Source of the DNA: Pseudomonadota bacterium
GTDB taxonomy: Bacteria; Pseudomonadota; Gammaproteobacteria; Burkholderiales; Burkholderiaceae_C
DNA: 64,000 nt
Assembly: GCA_020161145.1 (NCBI GenBank)
Contig: JAIUPQ010000001.1
Location: 186,001 to 250,000, forward strand
Reading direction: 5' to 3'
Shown: piece after piece, positions 7,890-17,879 of the stretch
How the letters are laid out: every line of letters starts with the position of its first letter
How positions within the stretch are numbered: position 1 is the stretch's first letter
Notes under the pieces: generated by a model
What the model was told of the DNA's origin: nothing
Seen by the model: only the letters and a program-made list of their open reading frames with translations
Database searches by the model: none
Translations under genes and position numbers: made by a program

Positions 7890-9653
7890 TCAGTTGATCT
7901 TCAGGAACACCGCGCTGACGGCGCCCCAGTTGCCGGCGGCGTCACGGGCCCGCACGTAGACGATGTGGTTGCCCGTGCTGAGGCCGGCGGTAGGCAGGCG
8001 GCCCTTCAGGCCTTCGGTGCTGGCGTCGTAGGCGCCGTCGGTGGCATTGAGCGTCACGGCGTTGGCACCAGGCACCCAGGGCGGGGTGTCGATGTAGGCC
8101 TCGGCGCCGGCGATGAGCTGGCTGGGCTCGGTGCCGCCTTTGGTGCCGTAGCGTGTGTCGTTGGCCTGGGCGGTGATCTGCACGCGCTTGCCGGCGGGCA
8201 CACCGTTGGCGGCGGCCTTCCTGCCCAGCGCCACGTTCAGCGTGTCGGGGCCGGCCGGGGTCTGGTAGGGCGTGCGCACCACCTTGGCGGCGTACATCAG
8301 CGCATCCAGGTTCTGCGGCTTGATGGTGTTGTCGTAGGCCGAGCAGCTCTGGAAGAAGCTGGTGCCCAGCTCAAAGGTGTAGGCGGCCACGCCCAGCTCG
8401 CCATACGAGGCGCCATCCGAGGTGCCGTCGGTGGGGTACAGGCCGACGGACTGCTGTGGCTTGTAGTTGTTGAAGTAGGCGAACTTGCGGCCCAGCGTCT
8501 GCAGCGCCGGGCCGTTGGGCGCCTGCCCGTTGGTGTCGCCCCAGGGCCACAGCACGAGCTGGCTGTAGCTGTGCAGGTCGATGTGGATGCCGCTGGTGTC
8601 GGCGGGGGCGGCATCGGTCTTGGCCGGGCCACGGCGGTCGGGCCACAGCACCTTGGCGTACTCCTCGATGGTGTCCACCTCGGGCTCGGAGCCGGCGCTG
8701 CTGCCGCGGTAGGTTTCGGCGCAGGGCTGGCCGCTGGAGCCCTGGCCGTTGGTGACGTTCCAGCTGAACGAGAAGTTGCGGTTCAGGTCCACGCCGATGG
8801 CGTTCTGGCTGCCGCCGCCGCAGGCGGTGGTGTCGTGGTTCTTGCGCTTGAGCAGGCCGCTTTCGGCGATCTTGCGGCCATCGGGGTTGGTTTGCAGCAG
8901 CAGGTGTACCTCGTGGTGGTCGAGGATCCAGGTGGCATCGGCATCGCTGCCATAGCCGTCAAGCAGCTTGCGCGCCAGCGCCAGCGCCAGCGGGGCGGTG
9001 GCGTACTCGCGGGCGTGGATGGCGGCATTGATCAGCAGGCGGGGCTTGTCGCTGCCGCCCACACCGGTGGTGTTCTTGTTGGTGAGCTTGAGCACCATCA
9101 GGTCGTAGCCGGCGCCGCCATTGGCTTTTTGCCAGGAGTTGCCGGCGTCGATCCAGTCGGCCAGTTGCGGGTGGCTGACGGTAAAGCCCTGGGCGGCGGC
9201 GAAGGTCTCTTCCACCGTTTCGTAGCAGGCGTAGCCAGGGATGGCCTCGGCGTCTGCGCCCTGGATGGCCAGTCGCTCCTGGGCGGCCTTGCCCAGGATG
9301 CTGGGCATGCCGGCGCGGCGCAGCGCGTTCAGCATGGCGTCGCGCCTGGCCATGAAGGCGGTGTCGGGCTCGACGCGCAGGTTCAGCGCCTGCAGTTTCT
9401 TGATCTCGGCCGGTGAGAGGTCCATCACCAGGTAGAGCTTGTCGTAGTTGGACTCCAGCACCGCGCCGCCGAAGCTGATGGCGGCCTTGGCGGCCATGTC
9501 GGCATCGGGGAAGTAGACGCGGTAGATGGGGTTGCCGGCGATCTCGTCCTGGGCCATGCGGTCCAGCGCCTCGACGCTGGGGGCGGCCGAGGCCGGGGCG
9601 GCTAGGGTGCAGGCCAGCAGCGCGGCTGCGGCCAGGGTGGTCAGTGCATTCAT
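7890..9653 (-). CDS. Secreted M14 zinc carboxypeptidase
   Basis: A metallopeptidase expected to trim C-terminal residues from peptides outside the cytoplasm. ATG 9653 was chosen because it opens a signal peptide (MNALTTLAAAALLACTLAAP, cut near ASA-AP). This gives 587 residues and drops an unsupported 30-residue extension. Visible M14 ligands are His and Glu in INAAIHAREYATAPLA, a third His in HIDLHSYSQLVLWPWG, a DLNRNFSFSW substrate-binding block and the catalytic Glu in YTFELGTSFF. A C-terminal Ig-like module (GNHIVYVRARDAAGNWG) follows. Being exported and next to the gsp genes, it is a plausible type II secretion substrate, but that is inference. Confidence 0.9.
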   Translation of the reverse strand: MNALTTLAAAALLACTLAAPASAAPSVEALDRMAQDEIAGNPIYRVYFPDADMAAKAAISFGGAVLESNYDKLYLVMDLSPAEIKKLQALNLRVEPDTAFMARRDAMLNALRRAGMPSILGKAAQERLAIQGADAEAIPGYACYETVEETFAAAQGFTVSHPQLADWIDAGNSWQKANGGAGYDLMVLKLTNKNTTGVGGSDKPRLLINAAIHAREYATAPLALALARKLLDGYGSDADATWILDHHEVHLLLQTNPDGRKIAESGLLKRKNHDTTACGGGSQNAIGVDLNRNFSFSWNVTNGQGSSGQPCAETYRGSSAGSEPEVDTIEEYAKVLWPDRRGPAKTDAAPADTSGIHIDLHSYSQLVLWPWGDTNGQAPNGPALQTLGRKFAYFNNYKPQQSVGLYPTDGTSDGASYGELGVAAYTFELGTSFFQSCSAYDNTIKPQNLDALMYAAKVVRTPYQTPAGPDTLNVALGRKAAANGVPAGKRVQITAQANDTRYGTKGGTEPSQLIAGAEAYIDTPPWVPGANAVTLNATDGAYDASTEGLKGRLPTAGLSTGNHIVYVRARDAAGNWGAVSAVFLKIN

Positions 9654-9770
9654 GGTGTATCGATCAAGGTGAAAAGCAAGGGGCGCGAGCTGGACAGCCG
9701 CACCCAGCGAACTACTCGGGCATTGTGCGAAGCGGGCACGCACCCGAGCAGAGGGTTTTCACCGCCCCCC

Positions 9771-10403
9771 CTAGGACTTGGGGGTGCCATCCAGCAGCAC
9801 CACCAACGCACCCGCGCCACCCTGGGCGCGTGGCGCCTGGGTGAAGGCCATGACGGCGGCGCTTTGCGCCAGCCAGCGCTGCACCTTGTCTTTGAGCACC
9901 GGCTGGCGGCCCGGCGAGCCGTGGCCTTTGCCGTGCACCACGCGCACGCAGCGCTGACCTTGCTGGCGAGCCTGGCGGATGAAGGTGGCCAGGGCGTCGC
10001 GCGCGGCGTCGCGGCGCAGACCGTGCAAATCCAATTCGGCCTGCACACTCCACTGGCCACGCCGCAGCCTCACCACCACGTCGGCCGGCACGGCGCTGCG
10101 CCGCCAGGCCAGGCCGTCGTCGGTCAGCAGCAGCGAGGCCACGTCCACATCGTCGGACAAGGCCTCACGCAGCGCGGCCGCCTCGTCCTGCTGGCGCTGG
10201 CGCGGCTCGGGCGCTACCGGGGTGCGGGCCTGCTGGGCCTTGGGCGGGGCTTTCAGCGCCGCCACCGGGCCCACGCTGTGCGCGAAAAGCTGGCGCTCGC
10301 GCGCGGCGGTCGCCGCAGCCGCCGCTGCCGCCGCAGCGCGTTCGGCCTCGGCGGCCTGGCGCCGGGCCAGCTCGGCTTTGATGGCCGCGAGATCCGCTTT
10401 CAC
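9771..10403 (-). CDS. smr: Smr-domain protein
   Basis: A 210-residue protein with an N-terminal Ala/Arg-rich, probably coiled region (about 1-60) and a C-terminal Smr domain. The domain shows the expected LDLHGLRRDAARDALATF and VVHGKGHGS blocks. Smr domains nick branched or structured nucleic acids, and some act in ribosome rescue. The start is GTG 10403, chosen because it overlaps the radC stop as GTGA and begins VKADLAAIKAEL, the usual opening of this family. The open frame upstream is antisense-type sequence inside radC. Confidence 0.87.
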   Translation of the reverse strand: MKADLAAIKAELARRQAAEAERAAAAAAAAATAARERQLFAHSVGPVAALKAPPKAQQARTPVAPEPRQRQQDEAAALREALSDDVDVASLLLTDDGLAWRRSAVPADVVVRLRRGQWSVQAELDLHGLRRDAARDALATFIRQARQQGQRCVRVVHGKGHGSPGRQPVLKDKVQRWLAQSAAVMAFTQAPRAQGGAGALVVLLDGTPKS

Positions 10404-11071
10404 ACCAGCCCGCGTTCGGCCAGGCTGACATGGCAGCCCTGGCCAATGATGAGGTGGTCGAGCAGCCGCACATCCACCAGCGCCAGCGCCTGGCGCAGTG
10501 TGTGCGTCAGCGCCACGTCGGCGCCCGAGGGTTCGGCCATGCCGGAGGGGTGGTTGTGGGCGCAAAGGGCGGCGGCGGCGTTCAGGGCCAGCGCCTCGCG
10601 CACCACCTCGCGCGGTGGCACATCGGTGTGGCGGATGCTGCCCTCGAAGCGCTGCTGCCCTACCAGCCGGTGCTGGGCGTCCAGGTAGAGCACGACGAAC
10701 ACCTCGCGCGCCTGCCCGGCCAGCAGCAGGCCCAGGTAGTCGGCCACCTGGGCCGGCGTCTCCAGCACGGGCTGGGCGCGCAGCTGTTGGGCCAGTGCGC
10801 GGCGGGCGATTTCGGCCACCGCCGCCAGCTCGGCCCGCTTGGCCGGCCCCAGGCCTTTGATGCGGGCCAGCTCCTGTGGCCGCTGGCGCACGAGGCCGGC
10901 AAAGCCGCCGCAGCCATCCAGCACGGCCTGCGCCAGCACCAGCACGCCCTGGCCGGGCAGGCCGGTGCGCAGCAGCAGGGCCAGCAACTCGGCGTCGGTC
11001 AATGCGGCCGGCCCCTGAGCCAGCAGGCGCTCACGCGGCCGCTGGTCGGCGGGCAGTCGTTTCAAGTCCAT
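10400..11071 (-). CDS. radC: RadC-family JAB/MPN-domain protein
   Basis: A 223-residue member of the UPF0758/RadC family. It has an N-terminal helix-hairpin-helix (LARIKGLGPAKRAELAAVAE, about 68-87) and a C-terminal JAB-type metalloprotease fold with CAHNHPSGMAEPSGADVALT, which supplies the His-x-His and Asp ligands. Its historical link to DNA repair is doubtful and the true role is unknown. Start ATG 11071 gives the standard MDLKRLPADQRPRERLL opening. It is coupled to smr by a GTGA junction and is divergent from the FKBP gene, 48 bases away. Confidence 0.93.
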   Translation of the reverse strand: MDLKRLPADQRPRERLLAQGPAALTDAELLALLLRTGLPGQGVLVLAQAVLDGCGGFAGLVRQRPQELARIKGLGPAKRAELAAVAEIARRALAQQLRAQPVLETPAQVADYLGLLLAGQAREVFVVLYLDAQHRLVGQQRFEGSIRHTDVPPREVVREALALNAAAALCAHNHPSGMAEPSGADVALTHTLRQALALVDVRLLDHLIIGQGCHVSLAERGLV

Positions 11072-11119
11072 GGGTGGGGGCTTCGTAAAATGCCAGCGTA
11101 CCAGTTCCCCTTGCGCGCC

Positions 11120-11562
11120 ATGTCCACCGTCCAACCCGGCTCCTTCCTCACCCTGCATTACCGCCTGATCGGGCCCGATGGCGCCGACGTGGTCTCCACC
11201 TTCGCCGCCAGCCCGGCCACGCTGACGCTGGGCACGGGCCAGCTCACGCCGGCGCTGGAGGCGCGGCTGCTGGGCCTGGCCGAAGGCGCCCGCGCGCGCT
11301 TCGAGCTGCCGGCCGGTGAGGCGTTCGGCGAGCGCGAGCCGGCCATGATCCAGCGCGTCAGCCGCGCCCTGCTGGCCCGCCACAGCGACCCGCAAGAGGT
11401 GCTGGCGGTGGGCGATGCGGTGGAGTTCCCCGCCCCCGACGGCGTGGGCCGCGTGGCCGGCGTGGTGCGCGAACTGGGTGAGGACAGCGTGCTGTTCGAC
11501 TTCAACCACCCGCTGGCCAGCCAGCCGGTGGGGTTCGAGGTTCACGTGATCGGGGTGATGTG

Positions 11563-11563
<1 letters not shown>
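11120..11563 (+). CDS. FKBP-type peptidyl-prolyl cis-trans isomerase (SlpA/FkpB-like)
   Basis: A 147-residue cytoplasmic FKBP-type isomerase of the SlpA/FkpB subgroup. The FKBP core ([17 protein letters not shown]) is followed by [27 protein letters not shown] and the inserted-in-flap domain with FEREP-like and [16 protein letters not shown] blocks. An earlier in-frame ATG at 11090 would add 10 residues; I kept 11120 because it gives the usual family N-terminus. The stop overlaps the ispH start by one base (TGATG). This fkpB-ispH pairing is common in Proteobacteria. Confidence 0.86.
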
Positions 11564-13816
<2,253 letters not shown>

Positions 13817-13838
13817 AATCCCTGGTTCACCGCGACCC

Positions 13839-13929
13839 GGGAAGGTGGCAGAGTGGTTGAATGTACCTGACTCGAAATCAGGCGTACGGTAACCCCGTAC
13901 CGGGGGTTCGAATCCCCCCCTTCCCGCCA
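13839..13929 (+). tRNA. tRNA-Ser(CGA)
   Basis: A 91-nt class II tRNA. The acceptor stem GGGAAGG pairs with CCTTCCC, followed by discriminator G and an encoded CCA (13927-13929). The anticodon loop CTCGAAA gives anticodon CGA (13873-13875), reading UCG. The long variable arm CGTACGG-TAACCCCGTAC is typical of tRNA-Ser. The T-arm contains GGTTCGAATCC. It lies just behind serS and borders the accessory island, consistent with tRNA 3' ends being favoured integration sites. Confidence 0.97.
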
Positions 13930-13982
13930 GGGCTCGCTGTGTGCGCATCCCGTTGAGCGTGCCGGTGCGCACCGCAAACTGC

Positions 13983-14005
13983 AAAGCCCCGCATGCCGGG
14001 GCTTT
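13983..14005 (+). terminator. Hairpin terminator after tRNA-Ser
   Basis: A perfect 9-bp stem AAAGCCCCG / CGGGGCTTT with a 5-nt loop lies 53 bases after the tRNA end. The T-tract is only three bases, so termination strength is uncertain. Confidence 0.6.
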
Positions 14006-14019
14006 GTCGTTCCAGGACG

Positions 14020-14115
14020 TTGGATATCAAGTCCAACCTGACGCATGCCCAGCGCAACGAGTTGGCGGGCCTGGTGCGTGTGCTGGTGGGGCTGTGGCTG
14101 GACAAGGAGTCGTGA
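14020..14115 (+). pseudogene. C-terminal remnant of a possible RelE/HigB-type toxin
   Basis: An open stretch of about 31 codons without its own start ends in TGA at 14113-14115, overlapping the next ATG by one base. It reads LDIKSNLTHAQRNELAGLVR onwards. The KSN-hydrophobic-T pattern and the position directly before a HigA/NadS-like antitoxin suggest the tail of a RelE-type toxin whose front was lost. The upstream sequence goes straight into the tRNA terminator. The identification is weak and rests mostly on gene order. Confidence 0.4.
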
Positions 14116-14594
14116 TGAGCAAGGCGTTCGAGAGCATCAAACAAGGTCTGCAAGAGGCCATCATCCACGCGGGCGGGCGGGTCGAGGGGGTCAAGGTGTA
14201 CCGGCCCGAGCCCATCGACGTGGCCGGGTTGCGGGCGCGAGTGGGTTTGTCGCAGAGCCAGTTTGCGGCGCGGTTCGGTGTGTCGGTGGCTACGCTAAGG
14301 CATTGGGAGCGTGGCGACCGCCGCCCGCAAGGCCCAGCCCTGGTGCTGCTGAACCTGATCCAGCATGACCCGAAATGGGTGCTGCAGGCAACGCCAAGCC
14401 GCCTCGGGCGTAGGTGTGTCCGCGTGCTGGTCAGCTCGCTACAAGTCAGCCCGCTCGCGCTTTCCCGCCAAATATTCCTTGAGCTCCGCCTTCATCAGCG
14501 CCGTTCGCGCTTCAACGGCCTTCCGAACGTCGTCGGCAGGTTTCCCCGAAGGGTTCATAAGCGTCCTTATGATCATCCGGGATGGGACATTTAG
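14115..14594 (+). pseudogene. HigA/NadS-like antitoxin with replaced C-terminus
   Basis: From ATG 14115 the first 95 residues match a small HTH antitoxin. VDVAGLRARVGLSQSQFAAR and FGVSVATLRHWERGDRRPQG are the helix-turn-helix, and GPALVLLNLIQHDPKWVLQA is the usual closing helix. A normal family member stops here at about 95-105 residues. This frame instead runs on for another 64 unrelated, Arg/Ser-rich residues, past about 14395, to a stop inside the convergent luxR gene. The normal stop was evidently lost through a small rearrangement. With the toxin truncated, the module is probably dead, although the DNA-binding part may still be made. Confidence 0.6.
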
Positions 14595-15229
14595 GCAAGC
14601 ACGCGGGGATTGAGCGGCGGCATGGTCAATGCGCCAGCGATCACCTCGTGAACGGAGTGTGCTCCCAGCTTGCTTCGAATGCTGCCGATCTGGCTGCGCA
14701 CCGTTGCGAGCTTGACGTCACGCTGGAATGCGATCGCCTGCGCCTGTCTGCCCATGCACAACTCTTCCAGCACTTCTCGTTCGGAACTCGTTAACCCCGT
14801 CGCCATTGCAAATAGGCAGAGTGTTGAACGCAAGGGTTTGTTATCTGTCGCCCATATCACCAAGATGCGTTGTGAGTTGACCGCCGGAGGCGTTGTCGTG
14901 TTGGCCACCCCAGCGAGGGGAACAAAGGAGAGCATACGAGCTGTCGGTCCGAAACCTATCTTCAGCATTGAGCGTTTCCCGTGCTGTGCGCCCGTCAACG
15001 CGCGCCGCAACTCCTGGGTGTGCTCGCCATGTACCGTCACCAGATTGCAACCGTTCAGCCGAAAGGTGCTACCATCGCGCAACTCGTTGCGCGCCGCAAG
15101 ATTCGCATAGTGAATTGCCGCATCCGCATCGAGCACCATCACGCTCCATCCGATCGTCTCCAGTGCTGCTTGTGCTGCCGTAGCGTCGTTGTCAATAGAG
15201 GGCAGCCCTGTGGTGGTCAGGCCGTGCAT
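14591..15229 (-). CDS. LuxR-family transcriptional regulator
   Basis: A 212-residue regulator. A PAS-like N-terminal sensor (about 20-125, with GWSVMVLDADAAIHYANLAAR) precedes a C-terminal LuxR/GerE HTH (GLTSSEREVLEELCMGRQAQ through LGAHSVHEVIAGAL). There is no receiver domain and no obvious autoinducer pocket, so the ligand is unknown. ATG 15229 has a good AAGGGAG site 5-6 bases upstream. Codon use is less GC-rich than the housekeeping genes, in line with acquired DNA. The gene is divergent from the beta-sandwich protein at 15409, with 179 bases between them, and may control it. Confidence 0.82.
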   Translation of the reverse strand: MHGLTTTGLPSIDNDATAAQAALETIGWSVMVLDADAAIHYANLAARNELRDGSTFRLNGCNLVTVHGEHTQELRRALTGAQHGKRSMLKIGFGPTARMLSFVPLAGVANTTTPPAVNSQRILVIWATDNKPLRSTLCLFAMATGLTSSEREVLEELCMGRQAQAIAFQRDVKLATVRSQIGSIRSKLGAHSVHEVIAGALTMPPLNPRVLA

Positions 15230-15408
15230 GTTTTTCTCCCTTAGTTTTTTGATCGACTCCTTACGCCAGTCAGGTGCCGATGGCAGACTTTGCGAGATAT
15301 TGCGACGTCGATCAAGCGATGCCTGCTAATAGCGGTCATTAGCGTGGCTGGTGCTGTCACATTGGCCTGGAACGTGTCATTCATAGGTCAGAAGTCTGGA
15401 GCGTTCAA

Positions 15409-16155
15409 ATGCCTGATGATTGGAATCTCAAGTGGAAAGAGGAGTTCCAGAGCGTTGAGTCCATGGACACGCGGTGGGTGGCCGGACACCTCAATGTCAG
15501 TGCGGAGTGCGCTCTCAGCATCGATCATGGGGTTCGACTGGAGTTTGTGGAGGGAAAAGAGTACGCATCGGCCGGCGTCGTCCTGCGGCGTGCTCTGACC
15601 GGCGACTTCCGGGCTGACTTGGTTTTCAGCGTGCAAGCGCCGGCCCCCGGAGCGACGTTTGAACTGGCGGCTGTCACGGTGACGCCGCCGACTCGGACCG
15701 TGCTTTCGCCGAAGGAGCCACAGGATTGCTCCCTGGTGTTCAACGTGCATGGCGAGCCGCCCTTCGTCAGCAGCGAATTTGACGAAGAGGACGGCTGGAG
15801 GATCAGTTGGAATGAGCAACTGCCGGCGTTTCAGACGCTGGCCAGTGGTGAGGTCATCGCGGACACACGCAACAACGTGTATGGCAAGAACAGCGGCCCC
15901 AAGCCGGTTGGGCCGGCGAGCGGGGAGTTGCGGCTGGTGCGTGAGGGCGGTGTCCACTGGTCTGCTTGGCGGCGCCGGGCGGCTGACGAGCCCTGGGAAC
16001 TGGTGGGCCGGCACAACGCACAGGCTGCTGCCTTGAAGGATGGCGTGTATCTGAGGCTGGTGGGCAAACACTGGGTCAAGCACGCCGAACATCTGACCGT
16101 TGCGCCGATGAACCACATCGTGTTTCACCGCTTCAGCCTCTGGCGCCGATCGTGA
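15409..16155 (+). CDS. Hypothetical protein, concanavalin-like beta-sandwich fold likely
   Basis: A 248-residue protein with no signal peptide and no family that I can name with confidence. The pattern is beta-rich. The C-terminal half (LRLVREGGVHWSAWRRRAAD, then WELVGRHNAQAAALKDGVYL) resembles the final strands of DUF1349 or 3-keto-disaccharide-hydrolase-like jelly rolls, which often bind sugars. A GGAG site lies 7 bases before the ATG. It is the first plus-strand gene of the island. LysR, the 17160 gene and the UDG-like gene follow with short gaps, so they may share a transcript. Confidence 0.6.
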   Translation: MPDDWNLKWKEEFQSVESMDTRWVAGHLNVSAECALSIDHGVRLEFVEGKEYASAGVVLRRALTGDFRADLVFSVQAPAPGATFELAAVTVTPPTRTVLSPKEPQDCSLVFNVHGEPPFVSSEFDEEDGWRISWNEQLPAFQTLASGEVIADTRNNVYGKNSGPKPVGPASGELRLVREGGVHWSAWRRRAADEPWELVGRHNAQAAALKDGVYLRLVGKHWVKHAEHLTVAPMNHIVFHRFSLWRRS

Positions 16156-16185
16156 CCTGCTTGCCGTTGTAGGGAGGGACAAGAA

Positions 16186-17163
16186 ATGATGCTGCGTTGG
16201 ATTGCAAGTGATTTCGAGCGGCTTGACCCCCGCCTGTTTCGGTCATTTCTCGCAGTCGTCAGGACAGAGAGTTTTTCGGCCGCGGCACAGGAGGCGTCGT
16301 TGACGCAGGGGGCGATCAGCCAGCAGATTGCCAAGCTGGAAGACCGTTTGCACACCCAGCTATTTGTTCGCGCGGGGCAGCGCATCGTGACGACGCCAGG
16401 CGGTCAGTTGCTCGCGGCACATGCGCGTGCCTACATGGAGCACACATCTGCATTCCTCGAGTCGCTCAATGAGGAATTCGAATCCATGCGCGGACAGGTG
16501 TCGTACGCCATGCCAGAGAGTTGCGTCCATGCACCTCATTTCGGCTGGCTTCTGCAACGCCGGCTGGAATATCCGGAGTTGTTGCTGAGTATCGAACTCA
16601 AGCCGTCGTCGGATGTGTTGGACGACGTTCAAAGCGGCGTCATCGACTTTGGCTTCAGCATGTTGCCGTGCGACGCGGTATCGATGCAGGCCTACCCGTT
16701 CTGTACCGTGGAGTATGTGCTGGTCGGTCCGGCGGGCGCCTGCGCACCTTCACCTCTGGCCAACCTTGACGAACTGCTTGCGCTGCCGTTTGTCACCTAC
16801 CCCGACATGATCAACGGGCTGAACCGCTGGGTCACCGGCTACTTCGGCGAAAGCGATGCGCTGAGTCCACTGGCGTTGCGAGTCAGCGGCCAGTTCAATG
16901 ACCTCAGAGGCGTACTGGCGATGATTGAGGGTGGCATGGGATTTTCCGTACTTCCTCGACACGTGGTGGCGGCGCAGTTGGCGTCCGGAGGAATTAGGCT
17001 GGTACAGCCGCAGGACGCAGAGCCAGAGCGTGCGGTGAGGCAGCAGATCTGGATCGTCCGCCGGCGTGACCATCGCATGCCGGCGCGAGTGCGTCGAGTC
17101 ATCCGTTGGTTCCTGGATATGCATACCGAACTGCAACCCGTGCCACAGGAGTTCCTAAATTGA
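16186..17163 (+). CDS. LysR-family transcriptional regulator
   Basis: A 325-residue LTTR. The N-terminal winged HTH lies at about residues 14-75 (FRSFLAVVRTESFSAAAQEA, LTQGAISQQIAKLEDRLHTQ). A linker helix and a two-lobed periplasmic-binding-like effector domain follow (LRGVLAMIEGGMGFSVLPRH is the typical lobe II block). A strong AGGGAGG precedes ATG 16186 by 8 bases. It is unusual in preceding its likely targets on the same strand rather than standing divergent to them. The stop overlaps the next start as TTGA. Confidence 0.88.
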   Translation: MMLRWIASDFERLDPRLFRSFLAVVRTESFSAAAQEASLTQGAISQQIAKLEDRLHTQLFVRAGQRIVTTPGGQLLAAHARAYMEHTSAFLESLNEEFESMRGQVSYAMPESCVHAPHFGWLLQRRLEYPELLLSIELKPSSDVLDDVQSGVIDFGFSMLPCDAVSMQAYPFCTVEYVLVGPAGACAPSPLANLDELLALPFVTYPDMINGLNRWVTGYFGESDALSPLALRVSGQFNDLRGVLAMIEGGMGFSVLPRHVVAAQLASGGIRLVQPQDAEPERAVRQQIWIVRRRDHRMPARVRRVIRWFLDMHTELQPVPQEFLN

Positions 17164-17876
17164 GCGATCCGCGCATGATCCGTGTCTGGCAAGGGTGGCG
17201 CAGGGACCCCCTCGCTGATGCGGCTGACTGGAAGACTTTTCTCGACCGCCTGGGCAGTCAATTCATCCCGCAGACGTGGAAGGTAATGACGCGTTTCGGC
17301 CTGCAGGTGTATTCGCCAACGGTGCTGCAACCGATGGTTGACGGTCTGCCTGAAGAGGTGGCCCTGCTGATCTACTCAAGCGAAGCAGCGTACCTTGAGC
17401 ACAAGCAAGATCCCGAAGGAATCGCTTATAGCGCAAGCCATGCCGACATTTTCGGTTTCCCGAAGGGCCCGCAGCGTTCCCGCAGTGGCATCGCGGTCGA
17501 CGTGGGGGAGGTGCGAGCGAAGTACGGCACACCGGTGCATCGCGCTGCTGTTTCAGGTACCGAGGCTTTGGAGTCCGATAAGTGCGTTCTGGAACTGGCA
17601 GTGTTGTCGAAGGCTCATGCAAAGGACGCGGTCGGCGTGCTTTCGGCGTTGCAAAAGATCGGAGGCGAGATGGTCTTCCTGATCGAAGACCGCTACACCC
17701 TGCTATGGATCGCATCAGATGGTGGCTTGGATAGGGCGGCCGTCGAAGTGGCGCTGACGGGCTTGTTCGACGTTGCGCCGCAGATTGCCTGGTACCAGGC
17801 GGAGCGTGCATCGTTGAAGTCCACGTCGGGCTTCAAGGTCATCGACGGCAGCAGCCTCTATTTCAAGCAGGACTGA
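17160..17876 (+). CDS. Hypothetical protein with a possible dimeric alpha/beta-barrel N-terminal domain
   Basis: A 238-residue protein of unknown function. TTG 17160 is chosen over ATG 17175 because AGGAG (17147-17151) lies 8 bases upstream and the start overlaps the lysR stop as TTGA. The first 70 residues (MIRVWQGWRRDPLADAADWK, VALLIYSSEAAYLEHKQ) recall ferredoxin-like monooxygenase or EthD-type barrels. The C-terminal half, with ALQKIGGEMVFLIEDRYTLL and FDVAPQIAWYQAERASLK, is unrecognised. The end lies 3 bases before the UDG-like ATG, so the two proteins are probably co-produced and may act together. Confidence 0.6.
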   Translation: MSDPRMIRVWQGWRRDPLADAADWKTFLDRLGSQFIPQTWKVMTRFGLQVYSPTVLQPMVDGLPEEVALLIYSSEAAYLEHKQDPEGIAYSASHADIFGFPKGPQRSRSGIAVDVGEVRAKYGTPVHRAAVSGTEALESDKCVLELAVLSKAHAKDAVGVLSALQKIGGEMVFLIEDRYTLLWIASDGGLDRAAVEVALTGLFDVAPQIAWYQAERASLKSTSGFKVIDGSSLYFKQD

Positions 17877-17879
17877 TGC

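Noticed and set aside
15290-15598. 102-codon frame with a hydrophobic start before the 15409 gene
   Set aside because: The hydrophobic stretch looked like a signal anchor, but the frame then overlaps the better-supported 15409 gene and has a TTG start without a ribosome site.
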